A stretch of 64,000 nt of DNA from Pocillopora verrucosa (lineage: Eukaryota > Cnidaria > Anthozoa > Scleractinia > Pocilloporidae), in the NCBI RefSeq assembly GCF_036669915.1, contig NC_089320.1, positions 18,411,868-18,475,867 on the forward strand, read 5' to 3'. Both the position numbers and the translations under genes were made by a program. Under the pieces are notes generated by a model that saw nothing but the letters and a program-made list of their open reading frames with translations, had not been told where the DNA came from and did not search any database. Every line of letters begins with the position of its first letter. The first letter of the stretch is position 1. Of the stretch, positions 12,601 through 25,262 are shown piece after piece.

Positions 12601-14089
12601 ACTGCGAAATAGTACCATACAATTAGTTAGAAAACACACTAACCGGCCAAGAGGCCATCATCTTACAAGGAAGAAATACTTGAGCTGTGATGTCAAGATT
12701 CATTCCATAATTTTTTCATCTTGCTCATGTTAGGTTTCAACAGTTGGATAATACACCATGTGATTTTAAGCATCTGCCATCGAACTACCACAGAAATAAT
12801 TCCTTCTCTTGCTTCGAGAGCACAGAAGCAAAGATAAACCTTGCTTTGCCGATGAAACGGTTTGGATATCATCATTTTCGGCTCAAACGTTGTTAAGCAG
12901 CGAGATTTATCGCACGTCATCATAAAGCTCTAGATAGAAATAATCAGGGATACAACCTTACCTTAACGCCAAATTGGCCAGCGAGTAGAATTTCTTTCTC
13001 GCGAAGTAATACGCGGTTAAGACCTTTCCTTAAAGAAAGAACTATAACCCCTTTTCGCAGATACCGCCGAATACACTCGCAACGTCGCACAGAAATTTCG
13101 CGGGATTAAGTTCCCGTGCTTACCTGATGTTTGGGACTTACTTACTGAAATGATATGTCATACTTAAGAGCTCCTTAGTGTGGACGCCAAAAATGTGTTA
13201 TCAAAATATCTACCCAATCGTTTTAAGCGTTAAAGGATACTCCTGTATCTCTAGAACATAATGCAGTCGAAATCTCTCTCGAAAACAAGGTCCTTGCCGA
13301 TTGGCTCACTGGCCTCCATGTTGACTTGGAGTCAAAGGTCGGATCAGAGTGAAATATTAGTTAACTGGTACAATTTAACTTTGGAATTGTCGTGGCCGAA
13401 GAGATAATCGCTCTTTGAGTCATAAACCAATAAATCTGTAGATCGCGGACAGAACATGCCGGGTACAATACGTCACGCAGTATGAACAGGCTATATTCAA
13501 ATGTCAGGGCTTATCTAAGCCGTTCTTGTCGCTGAATCATTCTGCGTTTGTGAAAATTGCCATTCATGCTGTGATTGCGTAGTTATTTCCAAAGAGAAAA
13601 TTATGCGAAAGAGTCCTATATTTACATAGCACTCCTAACGCGCAAGCCGTGTGGATCATCGTCAACTTTTATTAATCTCACTTTTGAAGTCAAACACCTC
13701 TCTTTCATTTACCAATCGAGTCCTCTTGTTTTACATTGACAAGTACATGGATTATTTTACGCTTTCCTGGTGAGAATTGTTTTCTTGACCAAAGCTCGTC
13801 ATGAGACACATTGCTCGCTTGAAGTCCGCAGATTTTGTGAAGTATCCCATTTCGAGATCTGCCGTGGATTTTAATTTCATGAAACGTGATAATTGATATT
13901 ATACTGCTGCAGGTTTGTATATTAAACATGTTAGTTGATTTCATCAACAAAAGTCAATAAAGCCATAAGTATAACTGACAGGAGTTAACGCCTCGAGTAG
14001 ATGGTGGGGGGGCCGAATTCTTTTGGTGACCAAAGCTCGTCATGGATTCATATAGTTTTCCTGATTCAGAATGCTCTACAGCAATCTCT
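9640..14089. other. Intergenic stretch without a recognised gene
   Basis: About 4.4 kb with only short, unrecognisable open frames on both strands. One probable foldback element is listed separately. I see no exon series with linked splice sites. Confidence 0.5.
10672..10905. repeat. Possible MITE-like element with imperfect terminal inverted repeats
   Basis: The left end (AATGGGG, then a GGTTAAAATTTTGGCC stretch) is partly mirrored by the right end, whose complement also reads AATGGGG followed by a TTTAGCCGT stretch. GCTAACGG/ACGGCTAA motifs recur inside. The arms are about 50 bp and clearly diverged, so boundaries are approximate. Confidence 0.35.
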
Positions 14090-16316
14090 ACAGAAGCGAT
14101 CACTTCTAAAATGCCAACATTTTCCAAATTCATAGAATAATCTAAAAACCACAATGGAATTATTTTATATTTAGCTTTGTATAGTACGAGACGTTTCCCA
14201 AGCAAGCATGTAGACGGCAGCTTTTCAAACAGGAACAAGACTTCGGTGAAAGTGTTCCAACTGCCTTGGTATCACGATTGCGTATGATATTGGATAAATC
14301 TTTGCGAACTTAACTTTTCTCAAGCATGTGCAAAACTAATCACCAACTAATTTAGGAGATCACGGCTGCCTTCCCAACAGGATAAGAACTTACGAGGATC
14401 AGATTCTCATTTCTCCTAAGGTAAACATCCTCTACTGAATTATCCTGCTGACATTCGAGTATATTACATGACGTTTCTAGGTTGGTGAGAAATTGTTTGT
14501 CCAAACATTTTGAATGATACGGCAGCTTTCAAAACAGGAAAAAATTATTAAGTGTTCCAGCTGCCTTGATCTCACAATGCTGAGATATCAGGGAATCCTT
14601 CGCAAACTGTTGAGCACCCCTGAAAACGAGCCATTAGCAAGGCCTATAATGCTTGACACGTATCGAAAATCTGTACGCAAGCTGGAAGTGTCAAAAAGAA
14701 GGAGTCTATTTTGGCGCTTTGTAAATTTTTTGAATTTATTAATTCATTATTGCCTAAAGAAATATTCAATCTAAAGGTTTAAAGAGGCAAAATTGTTTGA
14801 TTCCTTCACTCTGTTGCTAAGCAGTGCGATTGGCAAATAACTCAACAATTGGCTTTTGCGTGTTCATAAACTTCTTGTCAAATTCTTGAACAATTATTTA
14901 CAAAACTTATAGATAGCTATTTATTTTTGATAAGTAGCTTTTAGAGTATTGTTCATCTAAGCATTTAAAGGGAAGGTCTGTTAAGAATCTAGGTGATTTC
15001 TTTCGAAAGTAGAGCTCAAGCAGTATACAACTGAGATCTGTTAGGTAAGTTTTACCCATGTGTTTGAGATTTCTTCATTCGGATTCCTAACCTCAAACTG
15101 TAAAACACGCGCATAATTTGGTCTACTGAGGCCGGGAAACTTCTTTGAAACTTTTTCTTTCTTCAGACTATACCCCACTTTGGTCCAAAAACCGCTCCGT
15201 GCATGTCTGTTCCACTTACGTTTTATATGAATCTGTATAATAAGCGGTATTGAATGCTTTTGATCTGGATACGCTCTTTTTATTTTGTTCAAATAATTTT
15301 CATACGAAAATTGGCATTGGAAAAAGCAGAATTATAATATCCTAAATTGATACCAAACATGTTTAACCTGTGGACCGGAGAAAAATGAAACATGCCAAAA
15401 TCGTATAATACGATTACTTCAAATGAAGATATTTGTGGCCAAGAAAACTATGAAAAGCAGTTACAGGTCTTTTCGATAGTTCACTTCTCTTGTCTCATCT
15501 TTGCTTTTAAGTGATTGAAAATGCAACTCCTAGTAATCCAAAAAAAAAAAAAGAATTGCAAGGGTTTATTTTAACTCTAAGTCCTTAGGAAAGAAACAAC
15601 ATCCAACATCCAGCCTGCTAAACAACGATTTGCGTTTATTGAACTAAAAAAATTTTTTAACATAACTGGTATGAATTAGTCCTTAAAATATCGACTCCAG
15701 AGCCCCAGAAGAAGTTGCTCAAATTTTTCAATCCCTTGAAAATAATTCCCTTCGGCATAATATTGGAACAAATAGACCACCAGTTCTAAATTTGCTGTTG
15801 AAAAGTTGATGGAAATGGCGTACGGTTTAATTAGTTTGAATCCGTCAAAAGGGAATTTTTCCATGCCTGTTTCAGCCCAGGTATTTTAAGTAAATTATTT
15901 ACTCGCTTTTTACCGAAACACACACTATTTGGAGGTGATAATATAGAAACAAACCCAAACTTTGACTTTGATATCTCACTCGTGCCCTTTCTAATCAGTT
16001 GTAACCCCCTCCCCCCCCGGTCACGAGCTCATCTATTTCTAAACCAAAGTTCTTCTTCCTCGGGTTTAGGACCCTACTATAGTAAACACCCCTTTAAAGA
16101 AATTTGGCCTCTTTTCCTTACCCTTTACTCCATAATTCCTCTCGCCTCTTCTATTTCCTGTTACCTCAAATTCACAGCTGGTGTCAGAGGAGTTAGAGAG
16201 CACATCAGTTATTTACCACTTTCTACTCACATGCGGCAGAAACTGGAAAGCGGCATGCACTCAATAAGCTTCTCCATTAAGGCTAACTTTCACTTTACAA
16301 TTTGATTAGCAGCAAC

Positions 16317-16997
16317 ATGTGGATGATAACCTTGTCGATGGTGGCGCTGTTGGCTCATGTCACGCAAGGTGTAACCAGGTACGATACTGGCAAGGGCTTC
16401 GTTTACAAGCTATCGGTTGTGCAGGATGTCACGCTTGAAAGTCCATACAGTAACTACAACCGTTTGCCGTTCCTTCTCGTTTCTCGACATCCTGGTTATC
16501 CTAACAAGCGATCGCTTGTAAAGTTTGAAAACCTACCCAGGTACTGCCCAGCCTCCAAGGTCGTTTCTGCAAAGATGTACCTGTACTATGTCTACGCACA
16601 CAAAGCCAGCTGGCATCCCATCACCAGAACCCCTTTTGTTCCCCGTTATATGCAGGTTCATTTGGTGAAAAAATCCTGGAACGAGCATCAAGCTACCAGC
16701 TCCAAGCGTTCATCATATACCTATTGGTCGACACGATACCTTGGTTTGGATAACAATGACGCAGAGGCGAATCCCCAGGATGAAAACCCTGTCGTTATCT
16801 TTCCATATCGCCCTCGAGGCTTCGTGGAGTTCGACGTCACTAAAGCAATCAGAGCGTGGCAGAAAGGAATACCCAACTACGGCCTTGTGATCCGTGCAAT
16901 TAACGAGTTAGAGAGCGGAAGAGGAATTCGATTTGCAAGCAACGCAGATCGCGATCGTTCAAGACATGCGTACGTTCTTGTTCTTTGCAAACACTAA
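16317..16997 (+). CDS. Secreted DNRLRE-domain protein, copy 1
   Basis: A 226-aa protein in one exon. An N-terminal signal peptide (about 1-18, a hydrophobic run ending VTQG) is followed by a single DNRLRE-type beta-sandwich domain. Signs of that family are KRSLVKFENLP, a VSAKMYLYYV strand, VHLVKKSWNEHQATSS, GFVEFDVTKAIRAWQKG, NYGLVIRA and a C-terminal strand ending in VLVLCKH. These domains occur in extracellular structural or adhesive proteins; the exact role here is unknown. The ATG at 16317 begins the signal peptide; an in-frame TTG at 16302 was discarded. Almost identical to the gene at 26208, with 10 residue differences, 7 of them between residues 45 and 81. An untranslated 5' exon is possible, since TTTGATTAG just upstream could serve as a splice acceptor. 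Confidence 0.85.
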   Translation: MWMITLSMVALLAHVTQGVTRYDTGKGFVYKLSVVQDVTLESPYSNYNRLPFLLVSRHPGYPNKRSLVKFENLPRYCPASKVVSAKMYLYYVYAHKASWHPITRTPFVPRYMQVHLVKKSWNEHQATSSKRSSYTYWSTRYLGLDNNDAEANPQDENPVVIFPYRPRGFVEFDVTKAIRAWQKGIPNYGLVIRAINELESGRGIRFASNADRDRSRHAYVLVLCKH

Positions 16998-17095
16998 AGA
17001 AAACATGTCATTCTTGCTCTCCCTATTATCAAGAGTAGAGTTTAATGGTATCGTATCACAGATGGGGACTGTTTTATCTGCATTCTGAGGATGAA

Positions 17096-17101
17096 AATAA
17101 A
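17096..17101 (+). terminator. polyadenylation signal, DNRLRE copy 1
   Basis: AATAAA about 100 bp after the stop codon, conserved in the second copy. Confidence 0.6.
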
Positions 17102-17604
17102 ATATCGTAAAAGGTTGTATTTTCTTTCTTTTATACACATTTAGCTGTAATAAAAAAATTGATAAATTGATGAACTGATGAATTACTATACAGTAGTCCA
17201 TCATGCCCAAAACTTTATTCGTTTAGAAAGATTTACACTATTAATAAGAACATAATTAAGCCATCTTATCAGATCGCTGGCAGCGCTCGTGGGCAATATA
17301 AAGCGAATCGTGTGTTTTGAAAGGCTACCCTTTGATCCCGCGCAAGAAAAAAGAAGTGCGTAGAGCGGACTTACAAAGTTCATAAGTTTTGGACTATGTT
17401 GGTGATGAAGTCGCGAAAAAAAGGAAGAAGACAGTCAGAGAAAATATACAAATAATACTATCGTTGATTTGTTGTGCTGCAAACATATTTGGCTTTCTTT
17501 CCTGGCTCTCTTAATAAAGAAGTCACTGAGTTATTAGTTTTTAACATAGCCAGATCTCTTTGCTATATAAAAGATTCTTTATTGACAGATCGTGTTCACT
17601 CAAG

Positions 17605-17682
17605 ATGGCTGGAAGTTGCTTATGTTTGTTTTATGGTATAGCCACAAGTTTTGAACAAGCATCGACTAAATATTCCTTTTGA
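17605..17682 (+). CDS. Possible 25-codon ORF behind a TATA box, copy 1
   Basis: TATATAAA at 17564-17571 is followed after about 35 bp by an ATG opening a short frame that begins MAGSCLCLFYG. The second copy (27500-27583) keeps the TATA box, the spacing and most of the peptide. It could be a first exon, a microprotein or only a promoter-proximal frame. Nothing in the peptide is recognised. Confidence 0.25.
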   Translation: MAGSCLCLFYGIATSFEQASTKYSF

Positions 17683-18158
17683 GTGTGATCTTGATGTGGC
17701 AGCTTTGTTTACTTGCGTTACATCAAGGGCGGGCGCTAATTTTTTCGCAATTTTTCGTGACTGATTAATGATTATTCATCGAAGTGGGTATGAATGCAAG
17801 AAGATATCTAGCTGCTAATCACTTCTGAGCCAGCCAATCAACCACGTGAAAAGCACTCTTCGCCTGTGTGGTATATGCTCTTTATTCAACATGGTCTCGT
17901 ACCAGCTTTACCTTATGATACGTGTACCTATACCCAGACATAGGGACGCAGTTACAGTTTTTATGAAAGAAATGAATTGTATGGTCTTCTTCATAGCACA
18001 ATCTTCCAAACTCAATAACACGACAAAGCACAGAATTTGTATCCTATTAGCCCTAGTTAAGCATGAGTTGGTTTCGAAATATCCACTTTCATTTTAATCA
18101 AACTTAGTAATAAGGTGATTGCTGGGTTAAAATTGCGTTTTGAAACGTGCAATTTCAG

Positions 18159-20164
18159 GTGAAGATTAATGCAGCCCCACCCCATTGACAAACATTGTGT
18201 CATTGCCTGAAGGATGCACAGAAGATAGCAGTGAAAGTAACAGCGTCAATGTTGGTACTTGCTCTAACGAAGCATGCGTAAAGCGTAACCAACGGCATGC
18301 TGGAAGCTGTGGAGAAAAGGACTCCATCCGGCAATGCTGTAGTCCAGCTTCTTTGTCCAATAGCCGCATTACTTGCAAAAGCGGTATGAAATTCAACTTT
18401 CATAAAGTCTCTAAATGTGCATATGCTGCCTGTGCTGTCTCAAAAATTGTTGTTTGTAGCAAAGTAGTCGATCCCGAAGGAAATCCCCTTTGGCGAGGTG
18501 AGATGACTGTGAGAAACGACGCTGGTAACCGATACTATAAGGAAAAGCGGGGAAATTTCAGGATTCTGGTCAAGTCAGGAACCAAACGAATAGTAATGAT
18601 TGTAAAAGGCAAGTTTCAAGGACTACTGGAAGATACAAGGAAAGTTTTCGAACTTCATGAGGGGCGGTGTCTTTTGTACCATCGTTCTTCAAAAGAAATC
18701 GCCTGTGATCAAATTCCCAGCGAACAAGAAAAAAGCATCCCTCTTGAAGGATCCGGGGGGAGACCAAACTTTGTCGATCTGGACATTCCTGCAAATACCT
18801 TCCTTACAGCTGATGGAAGATTATATACTGGTGAGATCACTGCAAGCATCGGGGTGGTTGATCCTAGAAGCGAGGCAGACGTGACAGCAGCCTCTGGGGA
18901 TTTTTCGGCGATAGACGACAATGGAGAAGTGGTAGCGCTCGGATCTTTTGCAATGCTGAGGCAAGTTTTCTAGAAAATAGTGGTAATCAGCTCAGTCTTG
19001 GTAAAAAAAATCTTGGCCCGCATCGATGCTGACCAGTTAGACATATCCAATGGCGTCACAGTTTATCAATGGTCCCTGAGCAAGGGAACTGGTCGCTGAG
19101 TTACGCTCGGAAAATTACGCCCCGAGCAAGGCGGCAGTTCCAGACTTCAGAGCGAGATGACAAGCAAGGAAGTTCTTTGTGAGTGAAATTACATCAAATG
19201 TTCCATTGGATAACATCAACTGGGATTATGGTATTGTTGTCAGTTATGTGCGAATCACAGCGCCCTCAGGCACATTTGTGGCTCGCATCGGTCTGAGCGA
19301 TAATGGGCTACAATACACCTCTTATCGTCAAGACAGCCCCTGTTAGTGGAACCCTGTGCATTCAAAGCTTACGAGACAAGCGAGCCATTCTTCAAGCTGA
19401 ACGCGAGGGAGCGCCTCTCATTCCACGACAGCCTACTGGCTTTTCTCCATCGGTGAATCCAGAGATCATTGACGGGTCTTCTGTGGGGAACTAGAACGTC
19501 TTCAAAATCCAGTCTATCCGGTTCACTTCCACTTAAGTAGGTGATCGAGGTCCCATTTACCTCAGAAGCGAGGATGGCAGATGTACACAGAGAAGAGCAA
19601 GTGATCTTACTTTTGAATTCCGAGATGCTAATGCGGGGCGATTGGTCGACTGGAAAAGTATAAGAATTGGTGATCCCAACGATTCTCGGTTGTAGCAGGT
19701 GAGACGTGACGAGATTTGTTTTGTTAAAGCACTTGTTACAGGATCAAAGCCCGACTCAGTTGTATATGTGAAGAGGTTTGGGAAAGCTCCTGGTCAATCC
19801 GAAGTGGAGTACGATTACACTGCAGAGAAAAGCGCCACAGTTGGTGGACAGGGTGTGGTGTGCTTTGAATACCGATGTAGCGAGGGCTCATCAGGACAGT
19901 ACCAGACCCACTTACAGTTTCTTACGCTGAGAGGATCATGCACAGTTCAGGGGCTCAACAATGTGTTGGATGGAGCACAAAATCAGCGAGTTCCTCAAGT
20001 TAAGAGCGCAACGTTTGTGTTCCAGACTTGGTAGGTGGTGCCGCCGCGCTGTACTCTGGAGATGCAGGCGTGGCCAAGAACAGATGCTTTACAGGCAACC
20101 AGCGATACAACTTAGAAAGACCGGCTACCACAATAAGCAGCCCCACGATGAAATTTAGCTGTAG
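18159..20164 (+). pseudogene. Decayed partial copy of exon 11 of the CILP-like gene
   Basis: This is a diverged inverted copy of the large exon 29385-31410. The splice acceptor (TTTCAG before 18159) and a donor-like GTAGGT (from 20165) are kept, but the frame is broken. There are stops at 18167-18169, 18971-18973 (in frame with the first half), 19492-19494 and 19693-19695 (TGG to TAG), plus several small indels, for example near 18665. Intron sequence before the exon (about 17763-18158) is also homologous to the intact gene's intron 10 (31411-31880). None of the EGF, Ig or signal-peptide exons accompany it. It is therefore a partial DNA duplication and not a retrocopy. Confidence 0.9.
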
Positions 20165-20320
20165 GTAGGTGAAAGGGCTCGATAGATCAGCTAGGCTAAA
20201 AAGCGTTGCCGTTTGTTGTTTATCTTGTTTAACACGTTTGAATTTTTAAAGAAAAGCTGTATCTTAAATTTGAAACAGTGTTGCAAATGGATACGAGCTA
20301 CATGACGGCAGCACTTCGGC

Positions 20321-20945
20321 TCATACAGACGTGATAAATAGCGTCGGTTCGTTGTCCTTTCGTGACAGGATCGTTAGGTTTGGCAAAAATATGCCCCAAA
20401 GTCTGAAAAGGCTTTTGAGCATCTTAAACGTCTCTTGATGGGTTCCATAACACCCTAAATGTAGGAAATAATACTGAGCAAAACCAGTCGCTGGTTCAAT
20501 CTCATTAGGAGTGCTACTAGCTGTAACTGGTTTTTGGCAGTTACGGAGAAAAGTTTTGATATAGCCATTCCCCTTTAGGACATGAGAAACATATTTCCTC
20601 TCCTCAGCCTTCAAATCGAGTAAAGATGGTAGACAGTCAGCCCTCCTGAGTGAAGTTTTGGCTACAGACCTTTTATGGCAAATAGGATGGTGAGAATCGA
20701 AAGCGAGGTATTCTTCGGTGTGGGTAGGTTTACAATAGACACTTGTCTATAAATTCCGCTGTTCCCCTCCGCACACATTTAAATCAAGAAAGGGCAAATG
20801 TCTATCCTTTTCACACTCAAGGGTGAATTGGATCGACGACCCTACTGAATCCAAGTGCGATAGGTGGCGTTCCGCTTCATTTCCGGTTACCGCAGAAATA
20901 ACATCATTGACATATCGTTTCTAGAAAAAGGGTTTCACAAGTAGA
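20321..20945 (-). mobile_element. Penelope-like element reverse-transcriptase fragment
   Basis: Read on the - strand it encodes the C-terminal part of a PLE reverse transcriptase: ATLLVKP, KRYVND, then EKDRHLPFLDLNV, SVYCKPTHTEEYLAFDSHHP and EERKYVSHVLKGNGY. The catalytic YVDD is changed to YVND and at least two stop codons interrupt it, so it is dead. It is related to the fragment at 24580-25262 and lies just beyond the CILP-like pseudogene. Confidence 0.8.
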
Positions 20946-21139
20946 GTGGCTAAGGCTCCCAAACCTCCCAAGGCCCCAAAGGCCCTGGCTAAGGCCCTTT
21001 GCTCCATGTCTTTCATTACCATATTAGCAAGTGCGGTTAAGGTTGCGGAGGAGAGACAAATAACTTCCTTGCCTGTGGAAAATATTATTCATCTGCTGTC
21101 TTCTTGTCTCAAAAGGACGCAGTTTGCATACAACAGCAC

Positions 21140-21185
21140 CTACATGGTAATGGAAGACGTGGAACAGAGGGCCTTAGTCACTAAA
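21140..21185 (+). mobile_element. Short PLE reverse-transcriptase remnant in the opposite orientation
   Basis: The codons for MVMEDVEQRALVT match the segment just before the catalytic region in the copy at 24881. In that copy this peptide directly precedes the part that starts the - strand fragment at 20945. The element was therefore split and one part inverted. Confidence 0.6.
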
Positions 21186-21189
21186 AAGA

Positions 21190-23915
21190 TGTTGCTTATG
21201 CAATGGGAAATGAAACTTTCAGCGCTCTCACTTATAGTAGGACACACTTGCAGTTCATTAGATTTTGCCTCTGAAACGTGCTATTCCCCCTCCCCCCTCA
21301 CTATTTTGCAAATGAAATTCGAATTTAAGATATATTATTATTATGGAGGAATCAAAGAAGCCTTGCCGATACTTGATAATTACTGCAGTCACACAAGGGT
21401 TCTTCATTATGTCAAATAACGGCTGGTCGAGAATATTTTAGAGTACAGTATGAGTTCCCGCATTCCCTCTACTTCACAATATTTTACGAAATAACCTACA
21501 CTACGAGCGCAGTTTCGATTGACAGATTGATGACACCATTTTTACCATTATTTCAACATGGGTAGAATGATCTAATCACTCAGTGCCAATCAGCGTAAGA
21601 GACAATGAACAGAGACACAACATTATCGTTCTGATTATCATTATTATTATCTGTTAGCTTGAGGTTAATTTTTCTTGAGAATTCGTGAGACTCCCGGCTG
21701 AATTAATTTAGAAGATTGTTATCTACCTCTTAAAATCAAAATTAAAATTAGCCGAATTTGATAAGATTTTCATAATCATGTTATCAGACACATCCATTTG
21801 GCTTTTCTTAACAAGATCAGAGGCTTTAACGATTGATAGAGAGGTCAGCTATATTATTATTCATTTAAAAGTGGTTTTTTGGTCTTGATTGATTTTCAAT
21901 TGTGTGTTTACCGATACTTCACAAACTAGCAAGCTAAGGTCACATTTATTTTACCACACTCAAACACGAACGACGGCTAGCCTCCCCTATTTCAGGGAGA
22001 ATTTGGAACAAAAGAGCAAAATATTTAACTTATGATTTAAAAATGAATCGTCTGTTAAATCATGGTCAAATTATTTCAAGGAAACTCTGAAAAATTAAGA
22101 GCTTAAGCTTCGACAAAATGGGCCACTTTAGATTAAATTGCAAATAAAATTATTATGACGCGAATGATCCATGTCAATCAAACACATGCTATTAAAGAAG
22201 CCGCTTGTAGCGTGTAAACGAAGAATTTGATGTATCTGAAACCAACTTGGCTCGAAACCTGTCATCAAAACCCGGCTGCAACAGCTCACGTTAGTGGTCT
22301 GAGTCACTAAAATACGTTTAAAACCGGAGATTCATCAAGTTTGGTCGATTTCCAGAAGAACGACTAAACAAAGGAACATTGTGGTTAAAAGTTTCTGCCG
22401 GTACAAAACGGAATTAGTTACCCCGCTCACTTGGCCACTGTCGTATCCGGCTTTTTCCTGATCACGCTCTCAATATTTTTTATGCGGAAAGAAAGACTGC
22501 AAATTAACTTCCAGTGAGGGAAGGATCATAGTTATGTTATAGAACCTTTATTGATAAGGGAGATCAGGCAGATTTTGCTGTGACACAACCAAAATCTTCC
22601 GACCCTTGCGGGCGATAAATAAGGACCGTTCCCTAACAAGGCTTGTCAAGACTCACCCCCGACAATGATCGGCGATCTGACTTTGCTTAAAAACCTCTGA
22701 GGCCGTAGATTTTGTATGAGACCAAAGAACTTAAATGTTCCAAAACAAATTTGAAGCGCTGTGTCACGAGTTAGCTTTTCATTTGGTGTTTTCGTTCAAA
22801 TGCTATTATGAGCATAATTGTTTTCGTGCTTCTTGACAAGTTATGACGGTAATTAGGTACACAAATCAGTAAAATAAAAACAAAGCCCTGAAGAACACAT
22901 ACGTATGGCAGTAAACAATCGAAACGTCTACAGCTTGACTCTAACCGATTACCAGCAACATCGAGTCAAATGATGAGACAAACACTGTACTTCCACTATT
23001 TTTACAGCTATGATGACTACGGTATTATGTACAGAGGCGTATTAAATCACAATGATATGATATCGCCGAATTTCTTCCGTTTCCTAATGTCGCTAACCTC
23101 CCAGCTTCGGGCACGATAAAATTCGATAAACGCGTAAGAGCCAGGCAGGAAGCTTAAGAGATCAAAAGTCTGTAATGAAATGCAACAAATAAATCACATG
23201 GAAGTTGTGTTCAGGAGGAAACATGTTGACGTTATGCATACTTTGAATAAATTTGCGTTTTCAGCTCTACAGATTACGAATAAAAAACCCAAGGGTGTCA
23301 TTGCTATCAAAGCTGTTTTCCCGCAACTATCTCCACATAACAGAGCTGAAGAGAAAAGAAACAATTAAAAAAGCTGAGAGGGAACATAATTTCTGCAAAA
23401 AGGTTATGTTAAATTTTATTTCTCTTTTACTGTAGAACATATGATGTGATACCACGGTCGCAGATTTTCGGCTGTTTACAATCTTTCGACTTGAACATTC
23501 TTGATAGCTTCATAGATGATAATATAAATTGAGGACCATTTACTATTCTTCCATATATCAGTTTGAAAGCTTTCGGATGACTGATGGGATGATTAACAAA
23601 AGTAATCGCCTCAAGAGTTGTTAAAGTTGCTAAAGCGAACAAACACTTGAAAACAATCCTTATGACAACTACTTTTGATGTGTTGTCCTTAGATGAATAT
23701 CAAAAGTAACTTTGGCATTAGACCAAAAAAAAATTCACACCGCTGTCGAAATGTAATCGCGGAAACCCTATTAGTAAGCGCTGGGTCAAGGTTTAGTTCT
23801 TGATGTCGTGTTCACAAGCTAACAGCATGATTGTTTTCGTCCTTCTTGTCGAATTGTTATGTCGATGTATTTATCTGGTAAAAAACGCGATAAAGTGAAT
23901 GTTTAATTAATAATA
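21190..23915. other. Gene-free stretch
   Basis: About 2.7 kb of AT-rich sequence with only short unrecognised frames. No splice-linked exons, RNA genes or clear repeats were seen. Confidence 0.45.
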
Positions 23916-24579
23916 ATTTCTAATTTGTCCAAATTCATAAAATAATCTAAAACCATGATGGAATTATTCTACATGTACCTTTGTATAGTACGTGACGTTT
24001 CCCAAGCGAGCATATAGATATTTATTAACAAATTTTGAAGTAGATGGCAGCTTTTCAAACAGGAACAACTGACCTCGGTTAAAGTGTTCCAACTGCCTTG
24101 GTATCACGATTGCGTATGATATTGGACAAAACTTTTGCGAACTTCACTTTTCTTAAGCATGTGCAAAATTAATCACCAACAAATTTAGGAGAACACGGCT
24201 ACCTTCCCAACAGGAGAAGAACTTACGAGGATCAGATTCTCATTTTCCCTAAGGTAAACATCCTCTACTGAATTATCCTGCTGACATTCGAGTATATTGC
24301 GTTACGTTTCTAAGTTGGTGAGAAATTATTTACCAAAACCATTTGGATACTACGGCAACTTTCAAAAAAGGAAAAAAAAGTTCTAAAGTGTTCCAGCTGC
24401 CCTGATCTCACACTGCTGAGATGTCAGGGAATCTTTCACAAACTGTATCTCTGAGAACAAGAGCCATTAACAAGTCCCACAATGCTTGACACGTAACGAA
24501 AATCTACATACAACCTTGAAGTGTCAAAAAGAAGTAGTCTAATTTTAGTGCTTTGTAAATGTTTTTAATCTAATATATA

Positions 24580-25262
24580 AGGTTCACATGGCAACCAGGT
24601 GGACAATCAGACATGGTTTGATGCTACTCTGGTTTACAGGTTTAATGAATGTAACCGAAGAAGTTACAATTTATAGACCCAACGTTTCGATACTCCCGTC
24701 TAGTGCGCGCCTTCATCAGGGATGATCTAAACGCTGCAACAAGAGGTCCTTTTATACGCTCACTAACTAGCTGCCTTTTTCTGACGAGGTGTAAATAGGC
24801 GTCAGGAAGTAAGCCGCCATCATCACGATTTAAAGGAGCGTGATGATCGAGCCTACTATCAACAGGTTTTTAGTACAGCTATGGGTTCACCCGTCTCTGC
24901 TGTCATTGCCAACATGGTTATGGAAGACGTGGAACAAAGGGCCTTAGCTACTTCACTGGTTAAACCGTTATTCTGGAAACGATATGTCGATGATGCTATT
25001 TTTGCGGTATCCGGAAATGAAGCGGAACGCCTTCTATCGCATTTGAATTCAGTAGAACTGTCTACCCAATTTACCCTTGAGCGTGAAAAGGATAGACATT
25101 TGCCCTTTCTTTATTTAAATGTGTCCAGAGGGGTTCAGGGGAATTTAGAGACAAGTGTCTATCGTAAACCTAACCACACCGATACATCGCTTTCGATTCT
25201 CATCACCCGATTTGCCATAAAACGTCTGTAGCCAAAACTTTACACAGGGGGGCTGACTGTCT
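24580..25262 (+). mobile_element. Penelope-like element fragment with reverse-transcriptase core
   Basis: From about 24831 the frame reads RAYYQQ, then AMGSPVSAVIANMVMEDVEQ, KRYVDD (YVDD at 24983-24994), REKDRHLPFLYLNV and VYRKPNHTDTS, ending with a stop at 25231. The AMGSP and YVDD motifs and the KPxHTD segment identify a PLE reverse transcriptase; the N-terminal part and endonuclease are missing. Upstream, 24684-24719 holds a PLE-terminus motif whose - strand has CTGATGA and CGAAAC, as in PLE hammerhead ribozymes. It replaces unique sequence present in copy 1. Confidence 0.8.

Larger units (their letters stand above)
14090..17762 (+). repeat. Segmental duplication, copy 1 (contains a DNRLRE gene)
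   Basis: This block is closely similar, in the same orientation, to 23916-27660. Matching landmarks include a CGTATGATATTGGA stretch near 14282/24113, the A-rich tract near 15540/25303, the whole DNRLRE gene with its 3' UTR, and the TATA-plus-small-ORF module near 17564/27461. Between about 14730 and 15520 copy 1 has unique sequence where copy 2 has a retroelement fragment. A 62-codon - strand frame (15676-15864; 25441-25629 in copy 2) is open in both, but its differences are mostly amino-acid changing, so I do not call it a gene. The similarity stops at about 17762. Confidence 0.85.

Noticed and set aside
16302..16316. Upstream TTG start for the DNRLRE gene
   Set aside because: The signal peptide begins at the ATG 15 bases later; nuclear genes rarely start at TTG.
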